This document shows positions 42,920 to 53,106 of a stretch of 64,000 nucleotides of DNA, piece by piece (position 1 is the first letter of the stretch; the number at the start of each line of letters is the position of its first letter). The stretch is from assembly GCA_002839375.1 (NCBI GenBank), contig PGXY01000005.1, positions 310,001-374,000 on the forward strand. The letters run 5' to 3'. The notes under the pieces are model-generated. The model did not search any database. It saw only the letters and a list, made by a program, of their open reading frames with translations, and was not told the origin of the DNA. Made by a program: the position numbers and the translations under genes. This stretch comes from Spirochaetae bacterium HGW-Spirochaetae-1 (lineage in GTDB: Bacteria > Spirochaetota > UBA4802 > UBA5550).

Positions 42920-43441
42920 ATGCGCTTAAAAAACATTCCCCGGAAAATAATTTTCTCCCTCATGCTTATTACAGCACCCTGCACTCTTCCCTATGTACAT
43001 GGTTCCGATGGAACAGGATTTAATACGATAGGGTTCCAGTATTATGAAAAAGGCAACCTGGAGGAGGCAGAAAAATACTTTCTCATGGCCATAGCCTGCG
43101 ATCCCACGATAAAACAGTATTACAACAATCTTGCCGTGGTATACATGAACCAGGGCCGATACGAAAAGGCCATCCCCTGCCTGGAAATATGCATCGCCAT
43201 GGATCCCTGTTACGTAAAAGCTCTTTCAAACCTGGCCGTGTGTTCGGCGTATACTCTCGATTTCAGCGGTGCTTACCGGTTTTACCGCAGGGCCATGCAG
43301 GCTGATTCAGCATATACGGCAAAAAAATTTGAAATGGGCAGGGTCAAAAGCAGGATGGCCGATCTGCAGAACCGGTATCCCCGTAACAGGAACATCCGGA
43401 TCATCATGCACCACCTCAACGATGCCGACGTAAAAAAATAA
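42920..43441 (+). CDS. Exported TPR protein
   Basis: A 173-residue protein. A signal peptide (about residues 1-28, KIIFSLMLITAPCTLPYVHG) leads into three tetratricopeptide repeats: GFQYYEKGNLEEAEKYFLMA, NNLAVVYMNQGRYEKAIPCL and SNLAVCSAYTLDFSGAYRFY. The Cys pair in the second repeat (PCLEIC) may be structural. It is likely a periplasmic adaptor; partners are unknown. It converges on the beta-barrel gene with a 9-base gap. Confidence 0.82.
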   Translation: MRLKNIPRKIIFSLMLITAPCTLPYVHGSDGTGFNTIGFQYYEKGNLEEAEKYFLMAIACDPTIKQYYNNLAVVYMNQGRYEKAIPCLEICIAMDPCYVKALSNLAVCSAYTLDFSGAYRFYRRAMQADSAYTAKKFEMGRVKSRMADLQNRYPRNRNIRIIMHHLNDADVKK

Positions 43442-43450
43442 ACAGTGCAG

Positions 43451-44524
43451 CTATCGGGTCCTTTTAATGGTTTTTTTACGCTGAACCTTTTTCTTTGTAT
43501 CCGCCTTTTTTATATCCTTTTCATGCACACCGGTGCTAAAATTTTTCATCAGGCTCAGCATGATTTTCCACTCACGACGGGCATCTTCGGGCTTTGATCC
43601 GTCCTTGAGCTCCATGACGGGAAGGATAAAACTGAGATTTCCCGAAACATACTCCTTTACCATGAACTTCACGGCAAATATAACATCGGAGGCGATTAGC
43701 CGGTCTTCCCTGCTCAGGGAAGTTTTACTGCCGGGAGTCACAAGGGATTCTTCCTCATAGGTCCGCTCAGGCAGAAAGATAATGTTATATTTTACCTGGC
43801 CGATGAGATATGGTAAAAATGAATATTCCATGCCCAGCATCCCGCATCCCGCAAAATACCAGCGGTAATACTCACGTATGGCGGCATTTTTTTCTATGGT
43901 TATGTTTGTATAAAACTGTGTCCCCAGGTTCATGAAAAAGCGGAAGGGCAGGCTTGTCACCGTGGGGGGCAGCCGGTACGACAATGACTCCAGGATACCC
44001 GTTGTCACATTGCCGTAGCCCAGGGGCACATTCTCCAGGCGATCCGCCGCTGCCAGGTCTCCCGTGGGGATAGTCACATTGACCGCTGTTGTGCTGTCGA
44101 TCCGTTCAAAGAGATCCTTTATAAAAAACCTCACGGCCAGTTTGGTGTCGCCATAACCGCCTTTCGAGTAAGTATCGGATTTATCAGGAGCCACGGTACG
44201 GTATATATAGGGAAGAGAGACATTAATTTCCATCATGGACAGGGGAGACCAGGCAACACTCAGAAACCCGACCATGTAATAGCCGGAATAGAGATAGGCC
44301 ACATTCAGGCTGAGAGTATTCACCGGTGTTATGCCCGAAGCATCGTCCATGACGGTGTTCTCCAGCATGACCGTATCGCTGTTGTATACCATGGTGTCAG
44401 GCCCGCCGTAGTACGACAGAGGATCGTTGAAGATGTCAGCATACCCCTTCAGCGGAATGAATGCGAATACCGCGGTCATGCAAAAAAACACTGTATATCT
44501 TTGCAGAAAATAAAATTTTCTCAT
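43451..44524 (-). CDS. Outer-membrane beta-barrel-like protein
   Basis: A 357-residue exported protein; start at 44524 preceded by AGGGAAA. The signal peptide ends near PLKGYAD. The body alternates short hydrophobic strands: SLNVAYLYSGYYMVGFLSV, MEINVSLPYIYRTVAP, GYGDTKLAVRFFIKD and TAVNVTIPTGDLAAADRLEN. These resemble transporter-like barrels of the MetA-pathway type, although substrate is unknown. The C-terminal 30 residues are unusually basic (KKADTKKKVQRKKTIKRTR), which is odd for a barrel end and may be a periplasmic tail. Confidence 0.72.
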   Translation of the reverse strand: MRKFYFLQRYTVFFCMTAVFAFIPLKGYADIFNDPLSYYGGPDTMVYNSDTVMLENTVMDDASGITPVNTLSLNVAYLYSGYYMVGFLSVAWSPLSMMEINVSLPYIYRTVAPDKSDTYSKGGYGDTKLAVRFFIKDLFERIDSTTAVNVTIPTGDLAAADRLENVPLGYGNVTTGILESLSYRLPPTVTSLPFRFFMNLGTQFYTNITIEKNAAIREYYRWYFAGCGMLGMEYSFLPYLIGQVKYNIIFLPERTYEEESLVTPGSKTSLSREDRLIASDVIFAVKFMVKEYVSGNLSFILPVMELKDGSKPEDARREWKIMLSLMKNFSTGVHEKDIKKADTKKKVQRKKTIKRTR

Positions 44525-44671
44525 GAGGATTTTCCCTGTTTCCTTTCCAAAATCCCCACATTTGTCCATAGTGCTATTATAATGTCAATACAAAATAGCG
44601 TGAAAAGAAAGGTATACTTGTCGATATGCACGATGGCTGTGTCAGATGAGTGCCCTGATCTGCAACAAGGG

Positions 44672-45715
44672 CTACCATCGCATACAGACGGCCGCGTCAA
44701 CCCCGTCCATTACCGGTAGGCCCATATCTCTGCCGACAGGGCGCAGCCGGGGAGTTATGGCAAAAGAAAAGTCGTACGAGAGTTTTTTCTCAGGTCGTGC
44801 ATATTTCATATTATAGCTGTTCACATGCACCGCCGAATAGATGATATCCATGAGCGTCAGGCCGCCCCATACAGCAAATGCAATTATCGTTACTTTAATC
44901 GTTTTATCAAATTGTTTCTCGTCCTCTTTTTGTTCAGCTGTCTCATCAAAAAACTTATGAGTATTCGCTTCATCGAGGTAGTACAAGGCCGCGAATGAGG
45001 ATCCGAGTCCCGTGGCGAATGTGACGGTTTTACTGATACTCATGAAAATACCCATACCGGGAAATCGGTCGATATCAAAATCATAGGGATAAAAACTGCC
45101 GCTCCAACAGGGGACAATCGAGATTGCGGCAGCCACGGCCGGATTTCTGTAATAGGGAGACTGTGTGTCAACCTCGATCACTTCTTGGCGCTGGATCTTC
45201 CCTGCAACCGGTTTTCCTTTCCTATAGTTTGTCCCGCTGCCGCAGAGGGATATCTTCTGCGCGAGCCTTTCCGATGCGAGGTTTAGACCTTCTACCGAAG
45301 TGGAGGATTCCTTCTCACCACAATCAATCCTTCCGCTCTGCACATCAACGAGTCGCACGGTTATAATGATCTGTCCTCCCAGCCTCATGACGGTGCCGAT
45401 GAGGATCTTGTTGGCCGACAAAAGCTTTCCCATCTCGACAGCGCAAGACTGGTCAGTGCAGCCTGACTGTTGAAAGCCATGTTCTTTTAAAATCAGATTA
45501 ATGCGGTCGCGTTCGATGACCGTGAAGGACCTCGCATTGGCAAGCTCAGTCCTGACAAGCTCAGCGGCTATTATGCCTGTAGACTTCTGGAGGCCCTGTA
45601 CATCGAAATCCATTACAGCTATTTGATTATCCACAGCTTCTGCCGAAAAAGCGGCAACTGAAGCAAATAAGACCATACAAAAGCCCAGTATGAAGGAAAA
45701 AGTTCTTCTTTTCAT
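44672..45715 (-). CDS. CsgG-like exported protein
   Basis: A 347-residue protein; start at 45715 leads to a signal peptide (MKRRTFSFILGFCMVLFASV, cleaved near AFSAEA). Residues 30-165 show a CsgG/curli-assembly-like domain: NQIAVMDFDVQGLQKSTGII, AAELVRTELANARSFTVIER, GKLLSANKILIGTVMRLGGQ and VRLVDVQSGRIDCGE. This domain is shared by periplasmic proteins such as FlgT- and LpoB-like factors. The C-terminal half contains a possible membrane segment (ISIVPCWSG to SMSKTV) and a final helix region. No curli genes are nearby, so a curli role is not implied. Confidence 0.8.
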   Translation of the reverse strand: MKRRTFSFILGFCMVLFASVAAFSAEAVDNQIAVMDFDVQGLQKSTGIIAAELVRTELANARSFTVIERDRINLILKEHGFQQSGCTDQSCAVEMGKLLSANKILIGTVMRLGGQIIITVRLVDVQSGRIDCGEKESSTSVEGLNLASERLAQKISLCGSGTNYRKGKPVAGKIQRQEVIEVDTQSPYYRNPAVAAAISIVPCWSGSFYPYDFDIDRFPGMGIFMSISKTVTFATGLGSSFAALYYLDEANTHKFFDETAEQKEDEKQFDKTIKVTIIAFAVWGGLTLMDIIYSAVHVNSYNMKYARPEKKLSYDFSFAITPRLRPVGRDMGLPVMDGVDAAVCMRW

Positions 45716-45996
45716 GGGAGTCTCTCTTTTTTGATACACAGTAAATCCCGGAAACAGAAAGAATCCCATTAGTTATCAATTAGTTTATGAAAACAGGGTG
45801 AATGAAACCGGAAAGCTGATATCTTTATAGAAAATTTATAGCATCGAAGGTGTCAATATAGAGCCTCATGATTATTTCTGCAAGTTATTTTTATAATCCA
45901 GAAAATTCCACCATTTAAAACCGGAACGGAAAACGCGGAGTGTCGTGTATATGTTGCAGTTTAACATTGAAGCAGGGTTCGATATGCTTTATTGTA

Positions 45997-46025
45997 TTGA
46001 CACTGTTCCTTCATCAGTTTATTTA
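45997..46025 (+). promoter_or_regulatory. Sigma-70-type promoter of a small secreted-protein gene
   Basis: TTGACA (45997-46002) and TATTTA (46020-46025) with 17-base spacing precede the start at 46067, which has AAAGGAAC just upstream. The rest of the 351-base gap from 45716 shows no other feature I can support. Confidence 0.55.
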
Positions 46026-46066
46026 TATGTTAGTGTTTTAACCGATCACTGAGAAAAGGAACCCCC

Positions 46067-46561
46067 ATGAAAAAAACAAATCCCCTATCAATCCTGATGG
46101 TATTTCTTATTACCGGCACAATCTTCACGTATTATCTCAACAGCAATGCTGACAGCGGTTCGAAAAATCCTGTGGTAACTACACCCACGGCCACGGTGAG
46201 TATCACCGGGGCTATTACCAAAACAGTAACCGTACCCATTGTCTGTGTGCCATACGGAGGCTACACACTTTTTATCGGCAACGACATCGATTCCGGCATT
46301 GACATCCGCTTTGAGTGGCCCGGTACTCCCGGGGCGGGTCAGGTCTATTCACTTGGTTCCGGTGTGGATCAAAAGATAATTATTATCGATGGAGACAGAA
46401 GATGGGAATACTGGCTTTCCTATACTTTGACGTTGACATCGGTCAAGCCCGCCCGCGGAACCATTACAGGCACGGCACAGGAACAGGACGCATACTGCTG
46501 TGATACAGGCAAAGGCGAAAGCAATCCCATAAACATCTCCATCACATTTTCAGGCATCTGA
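46067..46561 (+). CDS. Small exported protein of unknown function
   Basis: A 164-residue protein with an N-terminal hydrophobic segment (ILMVFLITGTIFTYYLNSNA) acting as a signal peptide or anchor. The mature part is Thr/Gly-rich with beta character (TPTATVSITGAITKTVTVPI and YTLFIGNDIDSGIDIRFEW) and contains a Cys-Cys pair (DAYCCDTG). No family is recognised. It ends in front of a hairpin and the convergent copper operon. Confidence 0.7.
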   Translation: MKKTNPLSILMVFLITGTIFTYYLNSNADSGSKNPVVTTPTATVSITGAITKTVTVPIVCVPYGGYTLFIGNDIDSGIDIRFEWPGTPGAGQVYSLGSGVDQKIIIIDGDRRWEYWLSYTLTLTSVKPARGTITGTAQEQDAYCCDTGKGESNPINISITFSGI

Positions 46562-46589
46562 CACAAGAGATCACAGGCAAAGGATTGAA

Positions 46590-46609
46590 CGGCGCCATAC
46601 CAGGCGCCG
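46590..46609. terminator. Stem-loop between convergent genes
   Basis: CGGCGCC-ATACCA-GGCGCCG, a perfect 7-bp stem with a 6-base loop, is followed by CTTTCCTATTT. It serves the small secreted-protein gene and possibly the copA side as well. Confidence 0.65.
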
Positions 46610-46614
46610 CTTTC

Positions 46615-46818
46615 CTATTTCACGGTATAACCGGCATCCACAACGGCCTGCACGAGTTCCTCGCGTTTCACTGAAGAAGCGGCCTCAACGGTGACAGCAC
46701 CGCTGTCCAGTTTCACATCCACGGCACTGACGCCGGCCACGGAGCTGATCCCTTTTTTCACCGCCATGACGCAGTGGTTGCACGACATTCCTTCCACCTG
46801 TAATGTTATGGTACTCAT
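46615..46818 (-). CDS. copZ: CopZ-like copper chaperone from an internal start in copA
   Basis: The last 67 codons of copA would form a complete copper chaperone ([20 protein letters not shown]...). The internal ATG at 46818 has AAGGAG at 46825-46830 with 6-base spacing, an ideal ribosome site. No stop codon separates it from the ATPase frame. The cell may therefore make both a CopA with a tethered chaperone and free CopZ. This is an in-frame parallel to the alternative CopZ product of enterobacterial copA, which arises there by frameshifting. Alternatively an ancestral stop codon was lost and only the fusion matters. Confidence 0.6.
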   Translation of the reverse strand: MSTITLQVEGMSCNHCVMAVKKGISSVAGVSAVDVKLDSGAVTVEAASSVKREELVQAVVDAGYTVK

Positions 46819-49041
46819 ATCATTCTCCTTTTGTTTTGATTTTTTTATATGGAATCTTTTCAGGCTGAGCGAATTGCTTACGACGGAAACGGAACTGAAA
46901 GCCATGGCCGCACCGGCAATGATGGGATTCAGGAGCCCCAGGGCCGCGAAGGGAATGCCCACAGCGTTGTAGAAAAAGGCCCAGAAGAGATTCTGGCGTA
47001 TCTTTCTCATGGTGCTCCGCGACAGATCAATGGCCACAGATACCGTTGACGGGTCTCCCTTCATGAGGGTGATGTCGCCCGTTTCCATGGCCACATCCGT
47101 ACCCGTTCCCATGGCAATACCGATATCGGCCGTGGCCAGGGCCGGTGCATCATTAATGCCGTCGCCCACCATGGCCACAACGAGTCCCTTTTCCTTCAGT
47201 TCCCGTACTATGGCCGCCTTGTTTTCCGGCGGTACTCCGGCATAGATCCGGTCTTCAGGAATGCCTGCCTGCCTGCCCATGAACCGCGCAGCCCTGACAT
47301 TGTCTCCCGTAATCATGTAGACATCAATTCCCATAACGGCCAGGGATGCCACGGCCGCCGAAGCCGTCGCTTTTATTGTATCGGCCACGGCGATAATCCC
47401 GGCTGCGCGGCCATCTATCGCGGCATACATGACTGTCTTCCCATTCTCTTCCAGGGCCGTGCAGGCGTTACGCCACGATGATATATCCACGCCCTTTTCA
47501 CGCATCAATAATTCCGTTCCCACGGACACATTCCGTCCCGTGACCCGGGCCTCTACCCCGCGGCCGGGAATCGCCATAAAGGATTCCCTTGCGGGAATTG
47601 ATATGCTCCGGGACGCGGCAAAATCCACAATAGCCCGTCCCAGGGGATGTTCAGATCCGGTCTCAGCTCCAGCGGCCAGCTTTATCATTGTTACTTCATC
47701 AGACTCCCCGCCGGTCAGGACATTGGTTACGGAGGGCTTGCCTTCAGTGATGGTGCCGGTTTTATCAAAAACAACGGCATGGACCTTCCCGGCCCTTTCC
47801 AGGCTTGGCCCGTTTTTTATCAGGATGCCCATTTCAGCTCCCCTGCCCGTACCCACCATGATGGCCGTGGGCGTTGCCAGGCCCAGGGCGCAGGGGCAGG
47901 CAATGACCAGGACTGAAACCGCCGCCAGCAGGGCCCGCGTTGCGTCGCCGGTGAAAATGAACCAGCCCAGGAAGGAAATAACAGCCACGCCAAGCACCAC
48001 GGGCACAAAGACGGCGGCTACACGATCAGCCAGCCGCTGAATGGGCGCCTTTGACCCCTGGGCCTCCTGGACGACCCTGATAATGCGGGCCAGAACCGTG
48101 TCCCCGCCGACCCTCTCGGCACGAAAAATCACTGCTCCATTGTTGTTCATGGTCCCGCCCGTGAGGGCATCGCCGGGTCCCTTTTCCACGGGAATGCTTT
48201 CTCCGGTGATCATACTTTCATCAACGGAAGAATATCCCTGCACCACGGTGCCGTCGGCGGGAATTCTTTCACCGGGCCGCACGGCGATAGTATCACCCCT
48301 GACAATGGCATCAACGGGAATATCCTTCTCTTCCCCGTTCCTGACGACACGAGCCGTTCCGGGCTGCAGCCCCATGAGATTCCTCATGGCCCTGGAGGTT
48401 CTTCCCTTTGCCAGTGCCTCGAAATATTTCCCCAGGAGTACGAGGGTGATGATGATGGCCGAGGCCTCAAAATAGAGGTGGGGCATTGCTCCCTGGTGCC
48501 GCGGGGCTATGAATCCGTTATAGATGCTGAGCAGGTATGCGGCGCTTGTCCCCAGGGCAACCAGGAGATCCATGCCGGGACTCTTCGCCCTGAGTCCGTG
48601 CCAGGCATTCCTGTAGTAGCGCATGCCCGGACCGAACTGAACCGGCGTGGCCAGCAGGAGCTGAAACCAGGGCTCATGGATGAGAGGAACATGGACATTG
48701 AACAGCATGAAAACCATGGCAGCCACGAGAGGCGCACTCAGCAGAGACGATGCCATGAACGCTCTTTTCAGGCTGCGGACTTCTTTTTCACGGGCACGGA
48801 TCTCCGAATCCCCGGCATCGTCCCGCCCGCTCTCATCAATGACACCGTATCCTATTTCAACGATTTTCTTTTTTATATCATCGCGGGTAAGCCTGCTTTC
48901 ATCAAATTCAATGGTAGCCCTTTCCAGGGCAAGATTGACATGCACCGCCGCTACGCCTTCCTTTGCGCCCAGACCCTTTTCAATCCGGGCTGAACAGGCA
49001 GCGCAGGACATGCCCGTAATGCCGTATGTCAGTTTTTCCAT
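46615..49041 (-). CDS. copA: Copper-exporting P1B-type ATPase with a C-terminal CopZ-like domain
   Basis: An 808-residue Cu(I) exporter. The N-terminal metal-binding domain has [14 protein letters not shown]. Membrane helices follow, then the actuator loop with [10 protein letters not shown], the intramembrane CPC ([15 protein letters not shown]), the phosphorylated Asp in [13 protein letters not shown], the SEHPLGRAI nucleotide-site motif and [20 protein letters not shown]. The helix ending [10 protein letters not shown] would normally close the protein. Here it runs on through KKSKQKEND into a second complete HMA domain ([14 protein letters not shown], residues 742-808). Just before that domain is a ribosome site and ATG, described separately. 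It follows csoR in one operon, 42 bases downstream. Confidence 0.96.
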   Translation of the reverse strand: MEKLTYGITGMSCAACSARIEKGLGAKEGVAAVHVNLALERATIEFDESRLTRDDIKKKIVEIGYGVIDESGRDDAGDSEIRAREKEVRSLKRAFMASSLLSAPLVAAMVFMLFNVHVPLIHEPWFQLLLATPVQFGPGMRYYRNAWHGLRAKSPGMDLLVALGTSAAYLLSIYNGFIAPRHQGAMPHLYFEASAIIITLVLLGKYFEALAKGRTSRAMRNLMGLQPGTARVVRNGEEKDIPVDAIVRGDTIAVRPGERIPADGTVVQGYSSVDESMITGESIPVEKGPGDALTGGTMNNNGAVIFRAERVGGDTVLARIIRVVQEAQGSKAPIQRLADRVAAVFVPVVLGVAVISFLGWFIFTGDATRALLAAVSVLVIACPCALGLATPTAIMVGTGRGAEMGILIKNGPSLERAGKVHAVVFDKTGTITEGKPSVTNVLTGGESDEVTMIKLAAGAETGSEHPLGRAIVDFAASRSISIPARESFMAIPGRGVEARVTGRNVSVGTELLMREKGVDISSWRNACTALEENGKTVMYAAIDGRAAGIIAVADTIKATASAAVASLAVMGIDVYMITGDNVRAARFMGRQAGIPEDRIYAGVPPENKAAIVRELKEKGLVVAMVGDGINDAPALATADIGIAMGTGTDVAMETGDITLMKGDPSTVSVAIDLSRSTMRKIRQNLFWAFFYNAVGIPFAALGLLNPIIAGAAMAFSSVSVVSNSLSLKRFHIKKSKQKENDMSTITLQVEGMSCNHCVMAVKKGISSVAGVSAVDVKLDSGAVTVEAASSVKREELVQAVVDAGYTVK

Positions 49042-49083
49042 GGCATGACTCCTTTTTTTTCAGGAGGATATGACACCAATCCG

Positions 49084-49383
49084 TCACATGAGTTTCCGGA
49101 TGGTCCTGAGAAGTTCATCGATGACCTCATATTTCCCTTCCTCGATCTGCTCGACAATGCAGCTTTTCATGTGCGCTTCCAGGAGAAGCTGTTTTACACC
49201 GTTCAGGGCCGATTCAACGGCCGCCACCTGGTTCAGAATATCATCGCAGTACACATCCTCGTCGATCATGCGGGAGATGCCGCGAATCTGCCCTTCGATT
49301 TTTTTCAGCCTGGCAATCATGCCATCCTTTAATTCCTTCGCATGATGGGCGTTTCGCATTGAACAATTCTCATGATCCGCCAT
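49084..49383 (-). CDS. csoR: CsoR-family copper-sensing repressor
   Basis: A 99-residue four-helix repressor of the CsoR/RcnR family. The Cu(I) ligands of the C-H-C site are present: Cys in DVYCDDIL, His and Cys in LEAHMKSCIV. The family helix RLKKIEGQIRGISRMI binds DNA. The start at 49383 was chosen because GGGAGGGG lies just upstream. The operator at 49422-49440 lies directly upstream, so it represses its own operon with copA until copper binds. Confidence 0.93.
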   Translation of the reverse strand: MADHENCSMRNAHHAKELKDGMIARLKKIEGQIRGISRMIDEDVYCDDILNQVAAVESALNGVKQLLLEAHMKSCIVEQIEEGKYEVIDELLRTIRKLM

Positions 49384-49413
49384 TATTACCCCTCCCGGCA
49401 CTTTTTTAGACTT

Positions 49414-49440
49414 ATTATACCTATACCCCCTTAGGGTATA
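49414..49440 (-). promoter_or_regulatory. CsoR operator and -10 element of the copper operon
   Basis: TATACCC-CCTTA-GGGTATA (49422-49440) is a perfect 7-bp inverted repeat of the type bound by CsoR proteins. On the minus strand TATAAT (49414-49419) lies directly downstream, so the repressor would sit between or over the promoter elements. Confidence 0.75.
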
Positions 49441-49646
49441 TAAAATATAGTGATCACTTTTATAAATGCCGATAAAAAAATGACTTTACCAAATTTTTTT
49501 TTAACAAAGTAATGCCTATTCTGTACAATAATTAAAAGAAGGGTGCTACGGGGTCTCTCATCTCTCAATCCTCCCGCACATGCACAGACGGCAATCGACA
49601 GTTACCTGAAAACCAAAAACTGCCGGTAATAAAACAGGAAATATTA

Positions 49647-50570
49647 ATGAACGGAAACAAAAGCAATTTTGACAGCTGGGTAATGCGGCTGATAATGATA
49701 AACACGGGTATTTTCTTCCTTCAGTCCTTCCTCGGCCCGAATGAAGGCGGCGCCATGGTATATTACCTGGGCCTGGTCCCCTCCCTGGTTGTAGATAAAG
49801 GATATGTATGGCAGATCTTCACCTACATGTTCCTCCACGGCGGTTTTTTCCATCTTTTCCTGAACATGTATGCCCTGCTCATTTTCGGTATCCCCATTGA
49901 GCAGAACTGGGGCAGTAAAAAATTCCTGGGATATTTTCTTTTTACGGGACTGGGCGCCGGAATCACGATCTTTTTGATAAACTATTTTCTTTTCGGCGGC
50001 ATGATTGCCGGTATACCGACTATCGGCGCCTCGGGCGCCGTATTCGGACTGCTCCTGGCCTTCGGCATGCTTTACCCTGACGCGCAGATACTTCTTTTTT
50101 TCATTCTTCCCATAAAGGCCAAGTACCTGGTGGTGCTCTACGGTTTATTCGAATTCTATTCCATGGTGAGTTCAGGAGGCGGGAGCGAGGTTTCCCACGT
50201 GGGACACCTGGGCGGTCTTGTTTTCGGCCTCATATATTTCTTTGTGCGGGGCCGGGAGCGTCATACCCTGCGCGGTAAAAGCTTCAGGACAAAAATCATG
50301 CGGGAAATCCGGAAACGGGATACGGCAATACAGGCCCGTGTTGAAAACCGCGATAACAGCCTCACCGATATCCTGAAAAAAATCAAACAGCACGGTATTG
50401 AGACCCTCAGCGATGATGAATTTCAGCAGATCCGCTACATCATGATCATGAATGATGGTGCCGAAAATCTCTGCGTTGAGACCGATTTCAATATCGATGA
50501 TCCCTATTGCCAGAAATGCAACAACATCAACGCCTGCATCGTCAGGGAACTGAAAAAATACATACATTGA
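49647..50570 (+). CDS. Rhomboid-family intramembrane serine protease with a Cys-rich tail
   Basis: A 307-residue membrane protein. The catalytic serine lies in TIGASGAVFGLL and the histidine in SHVGHLGGLVFGL, the Ser-His dyad of rhomboids. HGGFFHLFLNMYALLIFG is the usual early motif. Six membrane helices end near residue 200. A cytoplasmic tail of about 100 residues follows with YCQKCNNINACIVREL and an earlier Cys in ENLCVETD, four cysteines that could bind a metal or cluster. Physiological substrates are unknown. A weak ribosome site AGGAAA precedes the start. Confidence 0.88.
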   Translation: MNGNKSNFDSWVMRLIMINTGIFFLQSFLGPNEGGAMVYYLGLVPSLVVDKGYVWQIFTYMFLHGGFFHLFLNMYALLIFGIPIEQNWGSKKFLGYFLFTGLGAGITIFLINYFLFGGMIAGIPTIGASGAVFGLLLAFGMLYPDAQILLFFILPIKAKYLVVLYGLFEFYSMVSSGGGSEVSHVGHLGGLVFGLIYFFVRGRERHTLRGKSFRTKIMREIRKRDTAIQARVENRDNSLTDILKKIKQHGIETLSDDEFQQIRYIMIMNDGAENLCVETDFNIDDPYCQKCNNINACIVRELKKYIH

Positions 50571-50674
50571 AAAAAAATACAGTACTTCTACACCCGCTGC
50601 TGAAAAACCCTTTTACGGCATATTTTTTGCTTTCAAATTATCAGTATATTTGTGATAATAAACGAGGAAACTAA

Positions 50675-50694
50675 TACCCTCTTCATAGAGGGTA
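50675..50694. terminator. Stem-loop upstream of dut
   Basis: TACCCTC-TTCATA-GAGGGTA, a perfect 7-bp stem with a 6-base loop, followed by AATTTT. It lies 105 bases after the rhomboid gene and 25 bases before dut, so it could end the former or attenuate the latter. Confidence 0.45.
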
Positions 50695-50719
50695 AATTTT
50701 AGAATAATAGAAGCATATA

Positions 50720-51154
50720 ATGATTCCCATAAAAATAAAAGCACAGAAAGGGGCGAAAATACCCCAGTACCAGAGCGCAGGAGCTGCCGGTGCCGATGTT
50801 TTCACGTTCCTGGAAGAACCGGTCTCCCTGGTGCCGGGGCAGACCTCGCTTGTTCCCACGGGCATTTCCATTGAACTGCCGCCGGGTTACGAAGCCCAGA
50901 TCAGGCCGCGCAGCGGCCTTGCCCTGAAGCACGGCATAACCCTGCTCAACACACCGGGCACCATCGATTCCGATTACCGCGGTGAAATAAAACTTATTGT
51001 CACCAATCTGGGAAGGGAGGAATTCACCATAACCAATCACATGCGCATCGCCCAGATGGTATTCAGCAGCATCTACCGGGGACATTTCCTGGAAATGGAC
51101 TCCCTGGAGGAAACAGAAAGAAATGAAGGAGGATTCGGACATTCCGGATTATGA
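50720..51154 (+). CDS. dut: dUTP diphosphatase
   Basis: A 144-residue trimeric dUTPase that hydrolyses dUTP to dUMP and pyrophosphate, keeping uracil out of DNA and supplying thymidylate synthesis. Motifs in order: [38 protein letters not shown] and the C-terminal arm [10 protein letters not shown]. Its stop overlaps the rnj start by four bases. Confidence 0.97.
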   Translation: MIPIKIKAQKGAKIPQYQSAGAAGADVFTFLEEPVSLVPGQTSLVPTGISIELPPGYEAQIRPRSGLALKHGITLLNTPGTIDSDYRGEIKLIVTNLGREEFTITNHMRIAQMVFSSIYRGHFLEMDSLEETERNEGGFGHSGL

Positions 51155-52836
51155 GAAAGAAAACATCCAAATCAACAAAAAATGAGAAAAAAGAAAAGAG
51201 CATACGCATCGTACCCCTGGGCGGCCTGGGCGCTATTGGCAAAAATATCACTCTTTTTGAATATGATGACAGCATCATCATCGTGGACTGCGGTATTTCC
51301 TTTCCCAACGAGGAGACGCCGGGCATTGACTTCATCATCCCCGACTTTTCCTATATACGGGAAAACAGGAAGAAGGTAAAGGCCATCGTCATCACCCACG
51401 GCCATGAAGACCATATCGGCGCCATTCCCTATCTTCTGAGTGAAATCGACATCCCAATCTATGGAACGAAACTAACACTGGGACTTATACAGAGCCGCCT
51501 TGCCGAACATCCCCTTACCAAGCAGCCCAAGATGATCGAGGTGCAGCCGCGCGACGTCCGGAACATAGGCCCCTTTACCATTGAGTTTATCAACGTTAAC
51601 CATTCCATCATCGGCGGCGTGGGACTGGCCATCAAAACCGACATGGGCACCATCATTCATACGGGCGATTTCAAAATCGATTTTTCCCCCGTTGACGGTG
51701 ACGTGACCGACATCTACCGCTTCGCCGATTACGGCGAAAAGGGCGTTCTTCTCCTCATGTCCGACAGTACCAACGCGGAAAAATCGGGCTTCACCCAGTC
51801 GGAATCCACGCTCGTGGACAAGCTGGTGAATATTTTCTCCTCGGCCAAGGGACGTATCATCGTGGCAACCTTTGCCTCGAACATTCACCGGATACAGCAG
51901 GTCATGGACGTGGCCCAGCGGTTCAACCGCAACGTAGCCATCTCGGGCCTCAGCATGCAGAAAAACGTGGAGATATCCGACAGCCTGGGATATCTCTCCA
52001 TGAAAGATGACCTCGTTGTCAGCGTTGAAAAGGCCAATTCCCTGCCGCACAAGAAACTGGTGGTCATCGGCACCGGGACCCAGGGTGAACCCATGTCGGC
52101 CCTGTCACGCATGGCCGCTGGGACACACCGCCATTTCAGGATTCAGCGCGGCGATACGATCATCATCACCGCGTCGGTGATACCGGGCAACGAACGCCTG
52201 GTGACCAACATCGTCAACACCCTCATGAGCCTTGGCGCCGACGTGTACTATGACCAGGAAGACCGCATACACGTTTCCGGGCACGGATCGTCCAAGGAAC
52301 TGAAACTCATGATATCCATTACCAAACCCCGGTTCTTCATGCCCGTACACGGTGAATTCAAGCATATGAAGGCCCATACGGACATCGCCGAATCTCTCGG
52401 CATCAAACCGTCGCGGATACTCATCGCCGAATGCGGCGATGTGCTGGACCTGACGCAGAACAGTTTCAGGAAAACAGGAAAGGTCGAACTTTCGCAGATC
52501 TATATCGACGGCAATGAAATAGGCGACGCCTCCAGCGACGTCATCAAGGACCGGCACGCCATGTCTACGGACGGTGTGGTGGTCATCTCCCTGATCATTT
52601 CCGAGGGAATGCTGCTGCGCGACCCCGACATCACCACCAAGGGCGTCCTGGGCGAGTCGAATTTACAGATAGTGGAAAACATTCGCAAGGATGTGCGGGC
52701 CCAGGTCAAAAAAATGCTGAAAAAGAACATGCACGCCCCGGAGTTGGAAGTAAATCTTAAAAATAATCTTAAAAATCTTCTCTTCAGGCTTACAAAACGC
52801 AATTCGCTCATCATAGTGCAGGTGTTGGAGATTTAA
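51151..52836 (+). CDS. rnj: Ribonuclease J
   Basis: A 561-residue metallo-beta-lactamase/beta-CASP ribonuclease with 5'-3' exo- and endonuclease activity in mRNA decay and rRNA maturation. The zinc-binding motif is [50 protein letters not shown] and [15 protein letters not shown] follow. The N-terminal [15 protein letters not shown] is a basic leader. It is translationally coupled to dut. Confidence 0.96.
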   Translation: MRKKTSKSTKNEKKEKSIRIVPLGGLGAIGKNITLFEYDDSIIIVDCGISFPNEETPGIDFIIPDFSYIRENRKKVKAIVITHGHEDHIGAIPYLLSEIDIPIYGTKLTLGLIQSRLAEHPLTKQPKMIEVQPRDVRNIGPFTIEFINVNHSIIGGVGLAIKTDMGTIIHTGDFKIDFSPVDGDVTDIYRFADYGEKGVLLLMSDSTNAEKSGFTQSESTLVDKLVNIFSSAKGRIIVATFASNIHRIQQVMDVAQRFNRNVAISGLSMQKNVEISDSLGYLSMKDDLVVSVEKANSLPHKKLVVIGTGTQGEPMSALSRMAAGTHRHFRIQRGDTIIITASVIPGNERLVTNIVNTLMSLGADVYYDQEDRIHVSGHGSSKELKLMISITKPRFFMPVHGEFKHMKAHTDIAESLGIKPSRILIAECGDVLDLTQNSFRKTGKVELSQIYIDGNEIGDASSDVIKDRHAMSTDGVVVISLIISEGMLLRDPDITTKGVLGESNLQIVENIRKDVRAQVKKMLKKNMHAPELEVNLKNNLKNLLFRLTKRNSLIIVQVLEI

Positions 52837-53106
52837 GTGTCATAAGAGAGCAGGATATTTCCGCGCCGGCATCATGGGGATGCTATTTAATGTTTTCATA
52901 GAACAGTTTTCCATACAATTGTTCCATCCCTCATTGTCCATATAATTGACGCGTTTCCCCTTATATCTGCTAAAAAATTACCGGGAAAAAGCCGACAAAT
53001 AGATGAGACAGGTTTAACCGGATAATAAAATCTGGCATTATCATTCATTTCATCCAGCCCATCAATCCCTGGTTGAACCCGTCGTTTCGTCGCAGGGAGG
53101 CCTATT

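Noticed and set aside
44672-45715. CsgG-like gene as part of a curli secretion system
   Set aside because: No csgA, csgB, csgE or csgF-like gene is adjacent, and the domain is shared by unrelated periplasmic proteins.
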